The notes under the pieces are model-generated. The model was not told the origin of the DNA and made no database searches. It worked only from the letters and a program-made list of their open reading frames with translations. Below, one piece after another: positions 9,909 to 20,830 of a stretch of DNA of 64,000 nt; positions within the stretch are counted from its first letter, which is position 1, and the number at the start of each line of letters is the position of its first letter. This DNA comes from Prorocentrum cordatum (taxonomy: Eukaryota > Sar > Dinophyceae > Prorocentrales > Prorocentraceae), in contig CAUYUJ010011225.1 in the NCBI GenBank assembly GCA_963575745.1, forward strand, positions 1,046,828-1,110,827, in the 5' to 3' direction. The position numbers and the translations under genes were made by a program.

Positions 9909-10445
9909 TCAATCAAGCGTTCCATATGAGTTTGGGAACATATGACAGCAGCAGCTTCCACCACGCAGTCCAAGTAGCAGTCGGCCCCAGCTGCGATCGT
10001 TTACTGGCGCGCACCCCATTGCCACCGCGCGGCGCGGGTCGACCCACGGGAGCTTGGGGCCCATTGGGCGCGGGATCCGCGGGAGCACAGGCGGCGGCGG
10101 GGGTTCGACGATCCCAAACTTGATCATCGTCTTCTTCACGGCGCCACGCACCTTCTTCTTGAGAGCGTTGCATAGCTTATCGTAGGCTTTCTTCTGTTGC
10201 TCGACGACCAACTGGAGCGCGCCCTTCAAGTGCTTGTTTTCCTCTCTCAGCTGGCGAACCTGCTCCCTGAGGAAGCCCGCCTCGTGCTGCATAGCGATGT
10301 CCGCGCTTGTTGGGGACAGCGGCCAGCTAGCGAAAGCGCCGCCGAGGGAAAGGGTCAGCGACGCACAGCTCTGCTCGACCCAAGCAGCTGCGCTGAATAT
10401 GAGCAGAGCTTGCTGGTGCGGCTTGAAACTTGCAAGCCATGTCAC
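9909..10445 (-). CDS. Coiled-coil ORF or exon
   Basis: The minus-strand open frame has 178 codons. From the internal Met near residue 51 it reads MQHEAGFLREQVRQLREENK, then LKGALQLVVEQQKKAYDKLC and NALKKKVRGAVKKTMIKFGI. This is a heptad-like coiled coil rich in Leu, Gln and Lys, and it is followed by a Pro-rich break (EPPPPP) and a short tail. A leucine-zipper-like spacing (L..V..L...N..L) is visible at residues 58-80. The first 50 residues, before that Met, are less convincing. The stop is the TGA at 9909. It lies about 370 bp downstream of the frame-broken gene at 10,821-13,051 on the same strand and might be a later exon of it or a separate small protein. No known family is recognised. Confidence 0.45.
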   Translation of the reverse strand: MTWLASFKPHQQALLIFSAAAWVEQSCASLTLSLGGAFASWPLSPTSADIAMQHEAGFLREQVRQLREENKHLKGALQLVVEQQKKAYDKLCNALKKKVRGAVKKTMIKFGIVEPPPPPVLPRIPRPMGPKLPWVDPRRAVAMGCAPVNDRSWGRLLLGLRGGSCCCHMFPNSYGTLD

Positions 10446-10820
10446 TGCGACGATCGACCCTTTGAATTATTCAGCACGAATGGCGCCATATAGCTAGAGA
10501 CAGCAAGGGCACACGTTAGATATAATATGCAAGTGTTGCGTTATGTGCGTGTGCAATATCACACCCATGGTATTACGAACCTGAGACTCGACACCGCGAC
10601 CTAAACCGAAACTACCCACTGTGGCCCCGCTGGTACCACCCGACGCGATATGTGACGACAAGCGCATCGTTGTGTCACACTGAAGACCACCGATATAACA
10701 CATGTACAGCTGTCAATATACAACCAACGCATATGCCGCAGCATCAGCCGCCATGAAGTATGTGACCTGCGTGCGGCGCCTACGGAAGCGCCAAATGCGC
10801 TCATGAGTTCAGTGGTGCGT
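10446..10820. other. Spacer between minus-strand coding tracts
   Basis: No coding signal. It would be an intron if the two flanking minus-strand ORFs belong to one gene, but I cannot confirm splice sites. Confidence 0.4.
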
Positions 10821-13051
10821 CTATGCCACGCGTTGCCCTTTCGCGGCATCGGTGTCCTGGATGGGCACAGGCTTCGCCCTCGGCGCACGGTGGGCGCCCA
10901 ACTTCGTAGACGAGGCCAAATCTATTGTGTTCTTGAGGATTGGGGTCTTCACGAAGTTTTGCATGATCGCCCCAAGAGCCATGTTGGCTTTCGTCTCGTC
11001 GGCTGTCGTGCCCACCCACCAGAAAGCCGCCACAAGCGAATCCGACTCGAAACGATTGGCGTGCACGACGGATGACGGCTTCGCGAGGGGCGACACAAAG
11101 AAAGACACAGCATCTTGATCAACGTTCAGCTTGTATTTGCCAAATGGAATGAAGCTGCCATTTGAGCTAGCTTTCGTGGTAATGTTTGCCATGGGGGCGA
11201 TGGGCACCAGCGCGAGCTGATCCTTGGCAATGCCGCTTGTAGTCCTGACCTCGTCGGGCTTCCTCCAGAAAGTCAGCGAATGCTTGTGGGCGTGTTTTGA
11301 ATCTGAATCAAACAACGCCCGAAACAACACTGCCCTCTGTCTGTCGACCTGCAGGGACGCCGGCCGCATCTGGCCATCATCCATCTGCTTTGGGGGGCCC
11401 TGCTTGCTGACGGACCGCTCTGTGAGAAAGGTGTCCAAGCCCATGGAGGCGTTCGCCGGGGTTCCTGAGTAGCTGCACCTGGTGCAACTCGACCGTGTCA
11501 CCGATACTGATTATCACGAATATGCTCTCGGGGCCTGTTGTCTCGATGCCTTTCTGCTGCGCGAAGCTGCCAACTTTGAGCCCAGACTTTCCTGCGATAA
11601 AAGATGAGCTCTTATGGTCGTCCTGCGTGGCTGCGGCAGCAATGGCAGAGCTCGCAGCCCGCTTCTTCGGGGGCTTCGTTGAAGGCGTAGTCTCACCCAC
11701 TGGCGACTCGCTACCATTCCCCCAATCCGCGCATTCGACTTGCTGTCCAACGATAGCGCTGACGCCAGCCAAGAACATGTTGTACATCGAATCATACGAG
11801 TGCTGGGCGCCCTCCCGCCCATACTTCTCCTTGTCTGTCAGCTTCAACCCCGCCCTCGCAAATGACCGCCCGAGCGGCTCCAGAAACTTATCGACCCCAC
11901 CAAATGGCTTTGTGATAGCAGCAGCTTGGTAGAGTAGATCCTCAGCCTTGTCGGCTAGTGTCATATGCTTCTTCTGCGTAATCTTGTGCGCGTCGCCTTC
12001 CACCGGCAGACGGGCAACGCCATCTTCCACCTTCTCCCCTGTCGCGTTGGTCAAGGCGAGCGCAACCCTGATCAATGAGCACGCCTTCGTCTTGCATGAG
12101 AAACTCATGTAGGTTAAAACGTACCAAAACGTTGAGCCCAGATTCACATTGCAACCGGATTCCTTGGCCACGCCGTCCATGAAACATATCATAGGCGCAT
12201 CGTCACCGCCACCGTAATTGAGCACAAGCTCCAGCAACGCATCGCAATACTGGGCGGGCGGAGTGTTCAATTTCTGCACGCTTTGGACAGCAAGGTCCCT
12301 GCAGTTTGGGAGCAGCTGGAAACCATGGCCGTGGAGCGAACCGACCAAAGTCATGCCAGCCTCCAGCTCGCCGACCTCGGTGCCGATGTGATTCTGTTTG
12401 TTCAGAGCCTTTTGGGCTACGATGGCGAACTCAGGATAAGCCGCGTCCACGGCGCGTGGCGCGATTTTCCACGTCCAGCCGTCATCGATCATTTTGTTGA
12501 ACTCGCTGTTTGCACGCACCTCTTGCAAATCAATTGTGTCTCCGCCAGCAACCTGCATGACCTTCTGCGACGTGCGGCCGCCAAGTGCCGCCGTCTTGCA
12601 GAACTGCAGCAGCGTGCCCACAGCCTAAGCTCAAGTACCTCTCAGAACCGTTGATTGGAGCAAGCAACCCAGCTGATCGCTCAATCAGCGCTCGGTTCTT
12701 GGACAACTGCTCCTCGCGAATCTGGCCAGACGGCGCAATCACGACGCGCACTGCGTTGGACAATTGAGACCTGTCCGCTCCGACTGTGTGGATGCAGGCA
12801 CCATTCCTGTGCGCGTTGTGTGGCGACAGCATGAGCCCGCCTCTGTTCTTCGGATGCGTGAGAAAGCTTTTTTGGCGCCACCTTTTTCGATGGTGCACGC
12901 CAAATTGTGGCTGCGCAAGCAAGCCATCTAACTCTGAACACGTTCGTTTGCGCTCTGCTTTCAGCCCAACGAGCTTGCCAAACTCCTCGCAGAACAGCGC
13001 GGGCAAACATGCGGCCATCTCGCATGGCGCGCAGCGTCGCGGCTGCGTCAA
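10821..13051 (-). pseudogene. Large uncharacterised coding tract broken by two frameshifts
   Basis: Three minus-strand segments abut in different frames. Segment 1 (13,051 to about 12,620) includes ALFCEEFGKLVGLKAERKRT, LMLSPHNAHRNGAC and SNAVRVVIAPSGQIREEQLS. Segment 2 (about 12,620-11,470) has about 385 protein-like residues, including VGELEAGMTLVGSLHGHGFQ, QYCDALLELVLNYGGGDDAP and KAEDLLYQAAAITKPFGGVD, then a basic patch (KPPKKRAASS) and SIGDTVELHQVQL. Segment 3 (about 11,470-10,821) has TPANASMGLDTFLTERSV, FRALFDSDSKHAHKHS and NMALGAIMQNFVKTPILKNT, ending at a stop at 10,821. The segments touch without room for introns, so single-base indels (decay or assembly error) are the simplest explanation. 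No signal peptide, membrane helix or known motif is seen. At roughly 740 residues in total this is the largest non-transposon coding tract in the window. Confidence 0.6.
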
Positions 13052-13059
13052 ACGTAAAG

Positions 13060-13830
13060 GACTCCTGCTAAACCAAAACGATCTCGAACATTTTTAGAAT
13101 GATGGGCGGCGGCGTCGGGAGCTCGCTTTGTCTGGCCTTGCAGGCTTCAAGGAATCTAGCCCTGGAGGCTTCAAAATGTAGCCCTGGAGGCTTCGAGATG
13201 TCTAGCCTTGGAGGCTCGAATGGCCCGACGGCTTTCTTGCGAAAACAAGGCCGCGCAGGCTTCGCGACGGCGGCCAGCGGGGGCCCCGCGAGGCCAAAGT
13301 ACAACAATGCGGCCCGAGGAGAGCCCAATTAAAGCCCCGACGGGGGGGGGGGGGGGACACCTGCTGAGGCAGCTCTGAAAGCCCAGATGGAGGGGGCTGG
13401 AACATCATGCGCAATTGGTGGCCCGATGCTTTCCCAGGACAGCCCCGCGCCCACCCGCCCCCCGCGCCCCCCACAAAACCCACATGAGCTCTTTTACCGG
13501 GCCCCAGTAGGGTTCGAAGATGGCCCCATGCGTGCAACTACCAAACTATATACGTGCATGATACATCAGTGCTGGCGCCAAACATTGTTGATATGAGCCC
13601 TGCGCGCCCTCGCATGAATTGATCGGGCCCGCGGCGACAGCATGATTTGACTGCAACTGCTGATCGAGATGGTGGCCGCGAGCCGATCCCCCCCAACTTG
13701 GAGCCCCGAACAAACCCAAACTGGATAACGGAACCAGATCGATTACGCTACCGAGGAACCCCACATACTGATTTTTAATATTATGCGTTTGCTTGTCATT
13801 ATCATATTTGCGCAATCCTGCGTTCTAAAC
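13060..13830. repeat. Spacer with short AGCCCTGGAGGCTTC repeats
   Basis: Four copies of a phrase close to TAGCCCTGGAGGCTTC occur at about 13,138-13,218, spaced 20-30 bp. A run of G follows at 13,341-13,354. The rest, to 13,830, shows nothing else. Confidence 0.6.
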
Positions 13831-13837
13831 CCTCGTC

Positions 13838-14100
13838 GCGAATCGTCGTCGTACTTGTCGTACTCGTCGTCGTGCTCGTCGTGCTCGTCGTCGTACCCGT
13901 TGCCGTTCTATCGTCTTACTCGTCATCGTACTCGTCGTCGTACCTCGCTATCGTACTCGTCTTCGCATTCGTCGTCGTGCTCGTCGCACTCGTCGTCGCA
14001 CTCGTCGTCGTCCTACTCGTTGTGCTCGTAGTGCTCGTCGTACTCGTCGCCGCACTCGTGGTCATCGTCGTCGTCGTCGTCGTCCTCCTCCTCCTCCTCC
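13838..14100. repeat. TCG/TCGTAC trinucleotide-type microsatellite
   Basis: A degenerate repeat of TCGTCG with interspersed TAC, TGC and CAC triplets runs for about 260 bp and ends in a (CTC)n stretch. The Ser-rich and Val/Leu-rich frames through it are artefacts. Confidence 0.9.
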
Positions 14101-14540
14101 TCGCCCCACCCAATCCTCTCAACTCCTCCGCACTCCTCTCAATTCCTCCGCACTTCCCTTAACTCCTCCGCACCCCTCTCAACTCGTCCTCTCACCTCCT
14201 TCTGTATTCATCTTTCTGCACTCCTCCGCACTCCTCTCAACTCCTCCTCCTAACTCCTCTACGCTCGTTTCATTCACCTCGGCGCCCAACTCGAGCATTG
14301 ATTTTTTGAGCTGCTCGCGCGGCGGTGGCAGCGCGGCCATGGCGCATTTGGGCGCCATGACGGGGGCCGTACCTTTGACGGAAAGTCACTAGCAGTCGCC
14401 CGCGATCACATATCGCGCGGTCTGAGCCGACATGAGCCAGGGTGACTACAATTCTTGATGATGATAATGCCGATGATGTTGATGATGATGATGGCGCCCC
14501 CCCCTGCTTGCGCACCCCTGTGGCCTCAAGAACAAGTGAC
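14101..14540. repeat. CTCCTCCGCACTC short repeats and spacer
   Basis: AACTCCTCCGCACTCCTCTC recurs with variation from 14,117 to 14,265. After that, to 14,540, there is only a small GAT/GATGAT patch (about 14,456-14,492). Confidence 0.6.
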
Positions 14541-14549
14541 GCGCGCTAC

Positions 14550-17500
14550 GCCCTGGTAGACTCCACCCCCTGCGCACCCCCCATGGTGTCGAGAAGCTGC
14601 CACGCCTGCTATGCCTGGGCGACTGCTATGCCTGGACGACTGGGACGTATAGAGACCGCGGTGAGAGACCACCCCCTGCGCACCCCTTATAATGTCGAGA
14701 CAGTCCCACGCATTCTGTGCCCGGGACGACATAGGCGCATAGCGGTCGCGCTGGGGGACAACCCCCTACGGTGTCGAGGAAGTGCCACGCCTGCTGTGCC
14801 TGGACGACTGGGTCGTATACAGGCCGCGGTGAGAGACCACCCCCTGCGCACCCCCTATGGTGTCGAGAGAGTGCCACGCCTGCAGTGCCTGGACGACCGG
14901 GGCGTATAGAAACCGCGGTGGGAGACCACCCCCTGCGCACCCCCTACGGTGTCGAGAAAATGCCACGCCTGCTGTGTCTGGACGACCGGGGCGTATAGAA
15001 ACCGCGGTGAGAAACCACCCTCTGCGCACCCCCTACGGTGTCCAGAAAGTGCCACGCCTGCTGTGCCTGGACGACTGGGGCGTATAGGGACCGCGGTGAG
15101 AGACCACCCCTTGCGCACCCCTTATGGTGTCGAGAAAGTGCCACGCCTGCTGTGCCTGGACGACTGGGGCGTATAGAGACCGCGGTGAGAGACCACCCCC
15201 TGCGCACCCCCTATGGTGTCGAGAAAGTGCCACGCCTGCTGTGCCTGGACGACCGGGGCGTATACAGGCCGCGGTGAGAGACCACCCCTTGCGCACCCCC
15301 TATGGTGTCGAGAAAGTGCCACGCCTGCTGTGCCTGGGCGACCGGGGCGTATAGAGGCCGCGGTGAGAGAAACCCCCTGCGCACCCCGTACGGTGTCCGA
15401 AAGTGCCACGCCTGCTGTGCCTGGACAACTGGATAGAGACCGGTGAGAGACCAGCCCTGCACCCCCTATGGTGTCGAGAAAGTGCCACGCTTGCTGTGCC
15501 TGGACGACCGGGGCGTATAGAGACCGCGGTGAGAAACCACCCTCTGCGCACCCCCTATTGTATCGAGAAAGTGCCACGCCTTCTGTGCCTGGACGACCGG
15601 GGCGTATAGAAACCGCGGTGAGAGACCACCCCCTGCGCACCCCCTACGGTGTCCAGAAAGTGCCACGCCTGCTGTGCCTGGACGACTGGGGCGTATAGAG
15701 ACCGCGGTGAGAGACCAGCCCTTGCGCACCCCTTATGGTGTCAAGAAAGTCCCGGGCGTATAGAAACCGCGGTGAGTAACCACCCCCTGCGCACCCCCTA
15801 TGGTGTCAAAAATATGCCATGCCTGGTGTGCCCTGGAAGACTGGCGCGTATAGAGGCCGCGGTGAAAAACCAGCCCCTGCGCACCCCCTATGGTGTCGAG
15901 AAAGTGCCACGCCTGCTGTGCCTGGGCGACCGGGGCGTATAGAAACCGCTGTGAGAGACCAGCCCTTGCGCACCCCCTACGGTGTCGAGAAAATGCCACG
16001 CCTGCTGTGCCTGGACGACTGGGGCGTATAGAGACCGCGGTGAGAGACCACCCCCTGCGCACCCCCTACGGTGTCCAGAAAGTACCACGCCTGCTGTGCC
16101 TGGACGACTGGGGCGTATAGAGACCGCGGTGAGAGACCAGCCCTTGCGCACCCCTTATGGTGTCGAGAAAGTGCCACGCCTGCTGTGCCTGGACGACTGG
16201 GGCGTATAGGGTCCGCGGTGAGAAACCACCCCCTGCGCACCCCCTACGGTGTCGAGAAAGTGCCACGCCTGCTGTGCCTGGACGACTGGGGCGTATAGAA
16301 ACCGCGGTGAGAGACCACCCCCTGCGCACCCCCTGTTGTCGAGAAAGTGCCACGCCTGCTGTGCCTGGACGACTGGCGCGTATAGAAACCGCGGTGAGAG
16401 ACCACCCCCTGCGCACCCCCAGTGGTGTCGAGAATATGCCATGCCTGGTGTGCCCTGGAAGACTGGCGCGAGTAGAGACCGCGGCGAGAAACCACCCCCT
16501 GCGCACCCCCTATGGCGTCGAGCAAGTGCCACGCCTGCTGTGCCTGGACGACTGGGGCGTATAGAGACAGCGGTGTGAGACCATATCCTGCGCACCCCCT
16601 ATGGTGTCGAGAAAGTCCCACGCTTGCAGTGCCTGGACGACCGGGGCGTATAGAAACCGCGGTGAGAGACCACCCCCCGCGCACCCCCAATGGTGTCGAG
16701 AAGGTGCCACGCCTGCTGTGCCTGGACGACCGGGGCGTATAGAAACCGCGGTGAGAGACCACCCCCTGCGCACCCCTTATGGTGTCGAGAAAGTGCCACG
16801 CCTGCTGTGCCTGGACGACTGGGGCATATAGAGTCCGCGGTGAGAGACCAGCCCTTGCGCACCCCTTATGGTGTCGAGAAAGTGCCACGCCTGCAGTGCC
16901 TGGACGACCGGGGCGTATAAAAACCTCGGTGAGAGACCACCCCCTGCGCACCCCCTGTTGTGTCGAGAAAGTGCCACGCCTGCTGTGCCTGGACGACCAG
17001 GGCGTATAGAGGCCGCGGTGAGAAACCACCCCCTGCGCACCCCCTATGGTGTCAAGGATATGCCATGCCTGGTGTGCCCTGGAAGACTGGCGCGTATAGA
17101 GGCCGCGGTGAAAGACCAGCCCCTGCGCACCCCCTATGGTGTCGAGAAAGTGCCACGCCTGCTGGACGACCGGGGCGTATAGAGACCGCGGTGACAGACC
17201 AGCCCTTGCGCACCCCTATGGTGTCGAGAAAGTGCCACGCCTGCTATGCCTGGACGACTGGGGCGTATAGAGACCGCGGTGAGAGACCACCCCCTGCGCA
17301 CCCCCTATGGTGTCGAGAAAGTGCCACGCCTGCTGTGCCTGGACGACTGGGGCGTATAGAGACCGCGGTGAGAGACCAGCCCTTGCGCACCCCTTATGGT
17401 GTCGAGAAAGTGCCACGCCTGCTGTGCCTGGACGACTGGGGCGTATACAGGCCGCGGTGAGAGACCACCCCCTGCGCACCCCCTGTGGTGTCGAGAAAGT

Positions 17501-17865
17501 GCCACGCCTGCAGGACGACCGGGGCGTATAGAAACCGCGGTGAGAGACCACCCCCTGCGCTCGAGAAAGTGCCACGCCTGCTGTGCCTGGACGACCGGGG
17601 CGTATAGAAACCGTGGTGAGAGACCACCCCCTGCGCACCCCCTATGGTGTCGAGAATATGCCATGCCTGGTGTGCCCTGGAAGACTGGCGCGTACATAGA
17701 GACCGCGGCGAGAGACCACCCCCTGCGCACCCCCATATGGCGTCGAGAAAGTGCAACGCTTGCTACGCCTGGACGACTGGCGCGTATAGAGACAGCGGTG
17801 TGAGACCATATCCTGCGCACCCCCTATGGTGTCGAGAAAGTCCCACGCTTGCCATGCACTGCGAA
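14550..17865. repeat. 89-bp minisatellite array, about 37 units
   Basis: The unit reads GGTGTCGAGAAAGTGCCACG, then CCTGCTGTGCCTGGACGAC, TGGGGCGTATAGAGACCGCG and GTGAGAGACCACCCCCTGCG, then CACCCCCTAT. Unit starts such as 15,033, 15,122, 15,211 and 15,300 are exactly 89 bp apart. A few units are shortened (for example near 15,440, 15,745, 16,330 and 17,505-17,570). Some units are an alternative type with GAATATGCCATGCCTGGTGT (near 15,810, 16,430, 17,055 and 17,655) that recur at irregular intervals. Since 89 is not a multiple of three, every unit starts a new staggered ORF on both strands, and none is a gene. Related units in reverse orientation lie at 22,915-23,800. Confidence 0.97.
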
Positions 17866-18095
17866 TCCTACACGCACGTCTTATATATTGTGTGTTATGT
17901 GTATGTGTATGATGTGTGCGTGGCCTGATGCAGTGAACATGCGTCTTGTGTTTGCCCCTATGGTGTCGAGAAAGTGCCACGCTTGCCATGCACTGCGAAT
18001 CCTACACGCACGTCTTATATATTGTGTGTCATGTGTATGTGTATGATGTGTGCGCGGCCTGTGATGCAGTGAACATGCGTCTTGTGTTTGCGAGT
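17829..18095. repeat. 134-bp tandem duplication at the array edge
   Basis: GGTGTCGAGAAAGTSCCACG at 17,829 and 17,963 is followed in both copies by TTGCCATGCACTGCGAATCC, a GTGTATGTGTATGATGTGTG stretch and GAACATGCGTCTTGTGTTTG. Each copy fuses half an 89-bp unit to unrelated GT-rich sequence, so the junction itself has been duplicated. Confidence 0.9.
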
Positions 18096-18760
18096 GTGTG
18101 TGTGTGTGTGTGCGTGCGACTGTATGTAGACGCGTGTCTCATGTACTTGCCGCGCATGTTGTTGCATGTGTTGAGCGCGGGTGAGGAGAGGAAGAAGAGG
18201 AGGGGAAGAGTGAGGTGTGTGTGTGAGTGTCGCGGGTGCGGCGCGGCAGGGAAGAAAACCAGAACCACACGAAACATGTGGGGAATAAAACAAAAAATGC
18301 GAAACCAACAATATTTTTTGAAACATAGAAAAAAGGGCACGCGATCATATTAAACATGTGAATTGATGAAACTTGAAAAATGAAATAATTTCCAACAGAT
18401 GTGGGATAGCGTGCACCAATTTCGCAGTGACACACCATCAAACATCATATGTGCGGAACTATACATCAGTTATATCAGTTTACATCAATATGCGCGGCAA
18501 ACACACACAAGTATGTATAAGTGCCTTTTCTCCTGGCATCATTTAAGCAGAAATCCGATCTTTGGAGGGAAACATGCTTTCTCTTGGTATCCTGCCTATG
18601 TCTCCCATGTGGATACAAGTAGTTTGTCAGAGCTTTACAAGTAGTTTTTAGGAGCGATATGCGTAGTTTACATTTGGTGTAGCTATCTCCAATATCCTTG
18701 CTAAACTATGCAACCCCCAAGAGTTATCTCAGTGGTCCACAGGCAGGCGGGACGGGGGAC
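18096..18760. other. GT microsatellite then an AT-richer spacer
   Basis: A (GT)9-like run at about 18,091-18,112 is followed by purine-rich sequence and then the least GC-rich spacer in this part (18,260-18,700). No coding sequence is recognised. Confidence 0.5.
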
Positions 18761-19369
18761 TGGACCCATCCCCCCCCCACGCCACCAGAACCCACGCCAC
18801 TTGACCCCTTCCACTCCCTTCACCCTTCCCCGGCAGAGCCGCCCCAGTCGCCCCCTCCCCCTTTCAACTCACACGCCCGATCGGCGGATTTGTTTCGCGG
18901 TTTGGTGCGGTGCCAAACGTATCACTCTGCTAACTCCGTCCCCGCGACGTACTTGTTGTCTAGTGTTGACGATCGCCCAGGGGAGTTCTTAAATTGCTGA
19001 CCCAGGGCATCCCCATCCCAATCCCTAGTTTGATTCCCGCCATCTCAGCACCCCACTTGCGGATATATACTTTTCGAAATCCGAAAGAATGAGCTTTCAT
19101 CCCCATCTGGCGGGGTAAGTCGGCCAGTGGGGCTCAGGCCGCGCCGCTGGGTATAGGGTCGAATCGGTTAAACGATGCTCAACGAGACTGCCAGCTGTGC
19201 GTCAATTCGGGCTTCCAGAAGCCGGAGTTGAACCGCGATGCCAGCATCGTAAGGGATGGGTCGAGAGGTCAGGGGGCCCATGTCTTGGAGAAGTCGAGCC
19301 ACCGGACGTGTCCCTGTGCTGGGTGCTGTCATTGGTGATCGCTGGTGCGATAAATTAAGTAGTGCGAGG
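18761..19369. repeat. Second copy of the window-start repeat, then spacer
   Basis: About 18,765-18,845 matches bases 1-90 (CACCAGAACCCACGCC, CCCGGCAGAGCC). From 18,850 to 19,369 nothing further is recognisable. Confidence 0.45.
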
Positions 19370-19371
19370 TA

Positions 19372-19560
19372 GGCCGGACGGGGCTAGGTCGAGGATAGAT
19401 GCGTTCCAAAGCGTTCCAGAACGCTCTCAGAGTGTTCGGGAACGCTCTCAGAAGGCCGCGGCGCGCGAGACATCCTCCAGAGCCGCCAGATCTCAGATAT
19501 TCTCGATTTGTATCCACTCGATGTCATCCTCGCTCTGGCTTCGCCTCAGGTGGTGCGAGG
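19372..19560 (+). repeat. Dispersed repeat family B, copy 1
   Basis: Contains AGCGTTCCAGAACGCTCTCA, AGAAGGCCGCGGCGC, CCAGAGCCGCCAGATCTCAG and TATTCTCGAT. The same blocks in the same order occur at 55,265-55,440. The first 50 bases include the inverted pair AGCGTTCC/GGAACGCT. Confidence 0.8.
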
Positions 19561-20354
19561 GAGGTGGCCTTCATAGACGGCACCCCACCTGTTAGGAGCC
19601 CTAGGAGCCTTTTTTTTCAGAAGGCCCTTTTCAACCAGGTGCTGCCAGAGGTGTCCATGGCAGCCCACGATCTGTGAGGCCAAGGAGCGCCGGGCCCAGG
19701 CCAGTGTAGCCCTGCCCCGAGGCGGGGGGAGGCCAGGCGCCCTGGTGTCCTCCATTGCTGGGTGCAGCTCTCCGCTTCGCGCCGCCGTCGGTGCGGCGTG
19801 GCCAGAGCTGAGTCCCGAGGGGAGGCGCGTCCGTTTTGAGTGCCTCTGAGTCCTGCCCTCGGCTCCCTTGCGGTGTTCCAATTTCGGGAGGCGTCGCAGC
19901 AGCTGCACTTCGCCGAGAGCGTGCCGGGGCTGCCCAGATCGTTCCCAGCGGCCGTCAGAGACTTGGGTTTTTCCCGAACGCCGAGCAGGTTGGTCGCCAT
20001 TTTCTTGCCCCGGGGCCTTCAGGAAACGGATCAGGACGCAGAGCTGGTCCCAGGGAAGGCCCCCGGGTCCAGGATCTCCCTGGACTTCTTCTTTCAACGC
20101 ATTCCCCGTCCCCCCGTTCGTCCGCGCACATGCCTCGGGCCATGATTTGCGACCGCCTCTCTTGGGCGCCCCCTCCTCAGACGCCCCCGATTCCCTCAGG
20201 ATCTGTTCGCGCCATGATGTAAACAGAATGGGGGCGGAGAGGGTGGTGGTGAGCGAAAACTGGCCGCATCAATTTCTGCCGATCCTCGGGTCAGGCGATG
20301 GGGAGGGGACAATTAGGGGGTTCTGCTCATTCCAGCGGGGAGGAAAGGAAGAGA
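19561..20354. other. Region with weak, conflicting ORFs on both strands
   Basis: A plus frame at 19,840-20,145 gives 101 fairly protein-like residues (EASQQLHFAESVPGLPRSF, TPSRLVAIFLPRGLQETDQD). An overlapping minus frame at 19,546-20,097 gives 183 residues. Neither has a recognisable motif or a favoured start. The plus frame could be a decayed exon. Confidence 0.2.
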
Positions 20355-20358
20355 AGAT

Positions 20359-20465
20359 CCTCCTCCTCCTCCGCATCCTCCTCCTCCTCCTCCTCCTCCT
20401 CCTCCTCCTCCTCCTCATCATCATCATCATCATCATCCGTCCTCCTCCTCCTCCTCCTCCCTCTC
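20359..20465. repeat. TCC/TCA trinucleotide tract
   Basis: (CTC)n interrupted by (CAT)6 and followed by more (CTC)n. Frames here encode poly-Ser, poly-Leu or poly-Met/Arg and are not genes. Confidence 0.95.
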
Positions 20466-20534
20466 CCTCGGGGCGGCCGACTGGTGGGGGGCTTGAGCAG
20501 CCTCCTCCCTCCTCCTCGGGCGGGCGAATCGGGG

Positions 20535-20830
20535 GCACGTGCTGCATGCAGCCAGCTTCTTCGGCCCCGCCGCCTGGCGCCATTCTGCCATGCCTTCTCG
20601 CTTCGCGGCGCTGGGCAGGAGGCGCCGGGGAAGCCAGCTATATGTCGGGTGACTCGCCAACCCTTTCCTATACCCCCCTCTCCTTTCGTCCGACATGGGA
20701 CTCGCTATCGGTGTCGCTCGGTTTGGGCCTTGCCTGGCGCAGAAAAGTCGCCTGCCAAGCAGCGCCCGCTGTCGGATTTGGACAGCATTTGCTTCAGATG
20801 CTCGTGTTGAGGACCTTCCACGTAACGCAT
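20535..20830 (+). repeat. Composite dispersed repeat, including family A copy 1
   Basis: GCATGCAGCCAGCTTCTTCG and GCCCCGCCGCCTGGC at the left, CTCGCCAACCCTTTCCTATA in the middle, and CGCTGTCGGATTTGGACAGC followed by TTCAGATGCTCGTGTTG at the right all recur in this order at 45,905-46,490. The right part (20,698-20,820) is family A, which also occurs near 26.9, 54.7 and 59.1 kb. Confidence 0.8.

Noticed and set aside
14766-17820. Dozens of 75-87-codon ORFs on both strands
   Set aside because: They repeat every 89 bp and simply reflect the stop-free satellite unit read in rotating frames.
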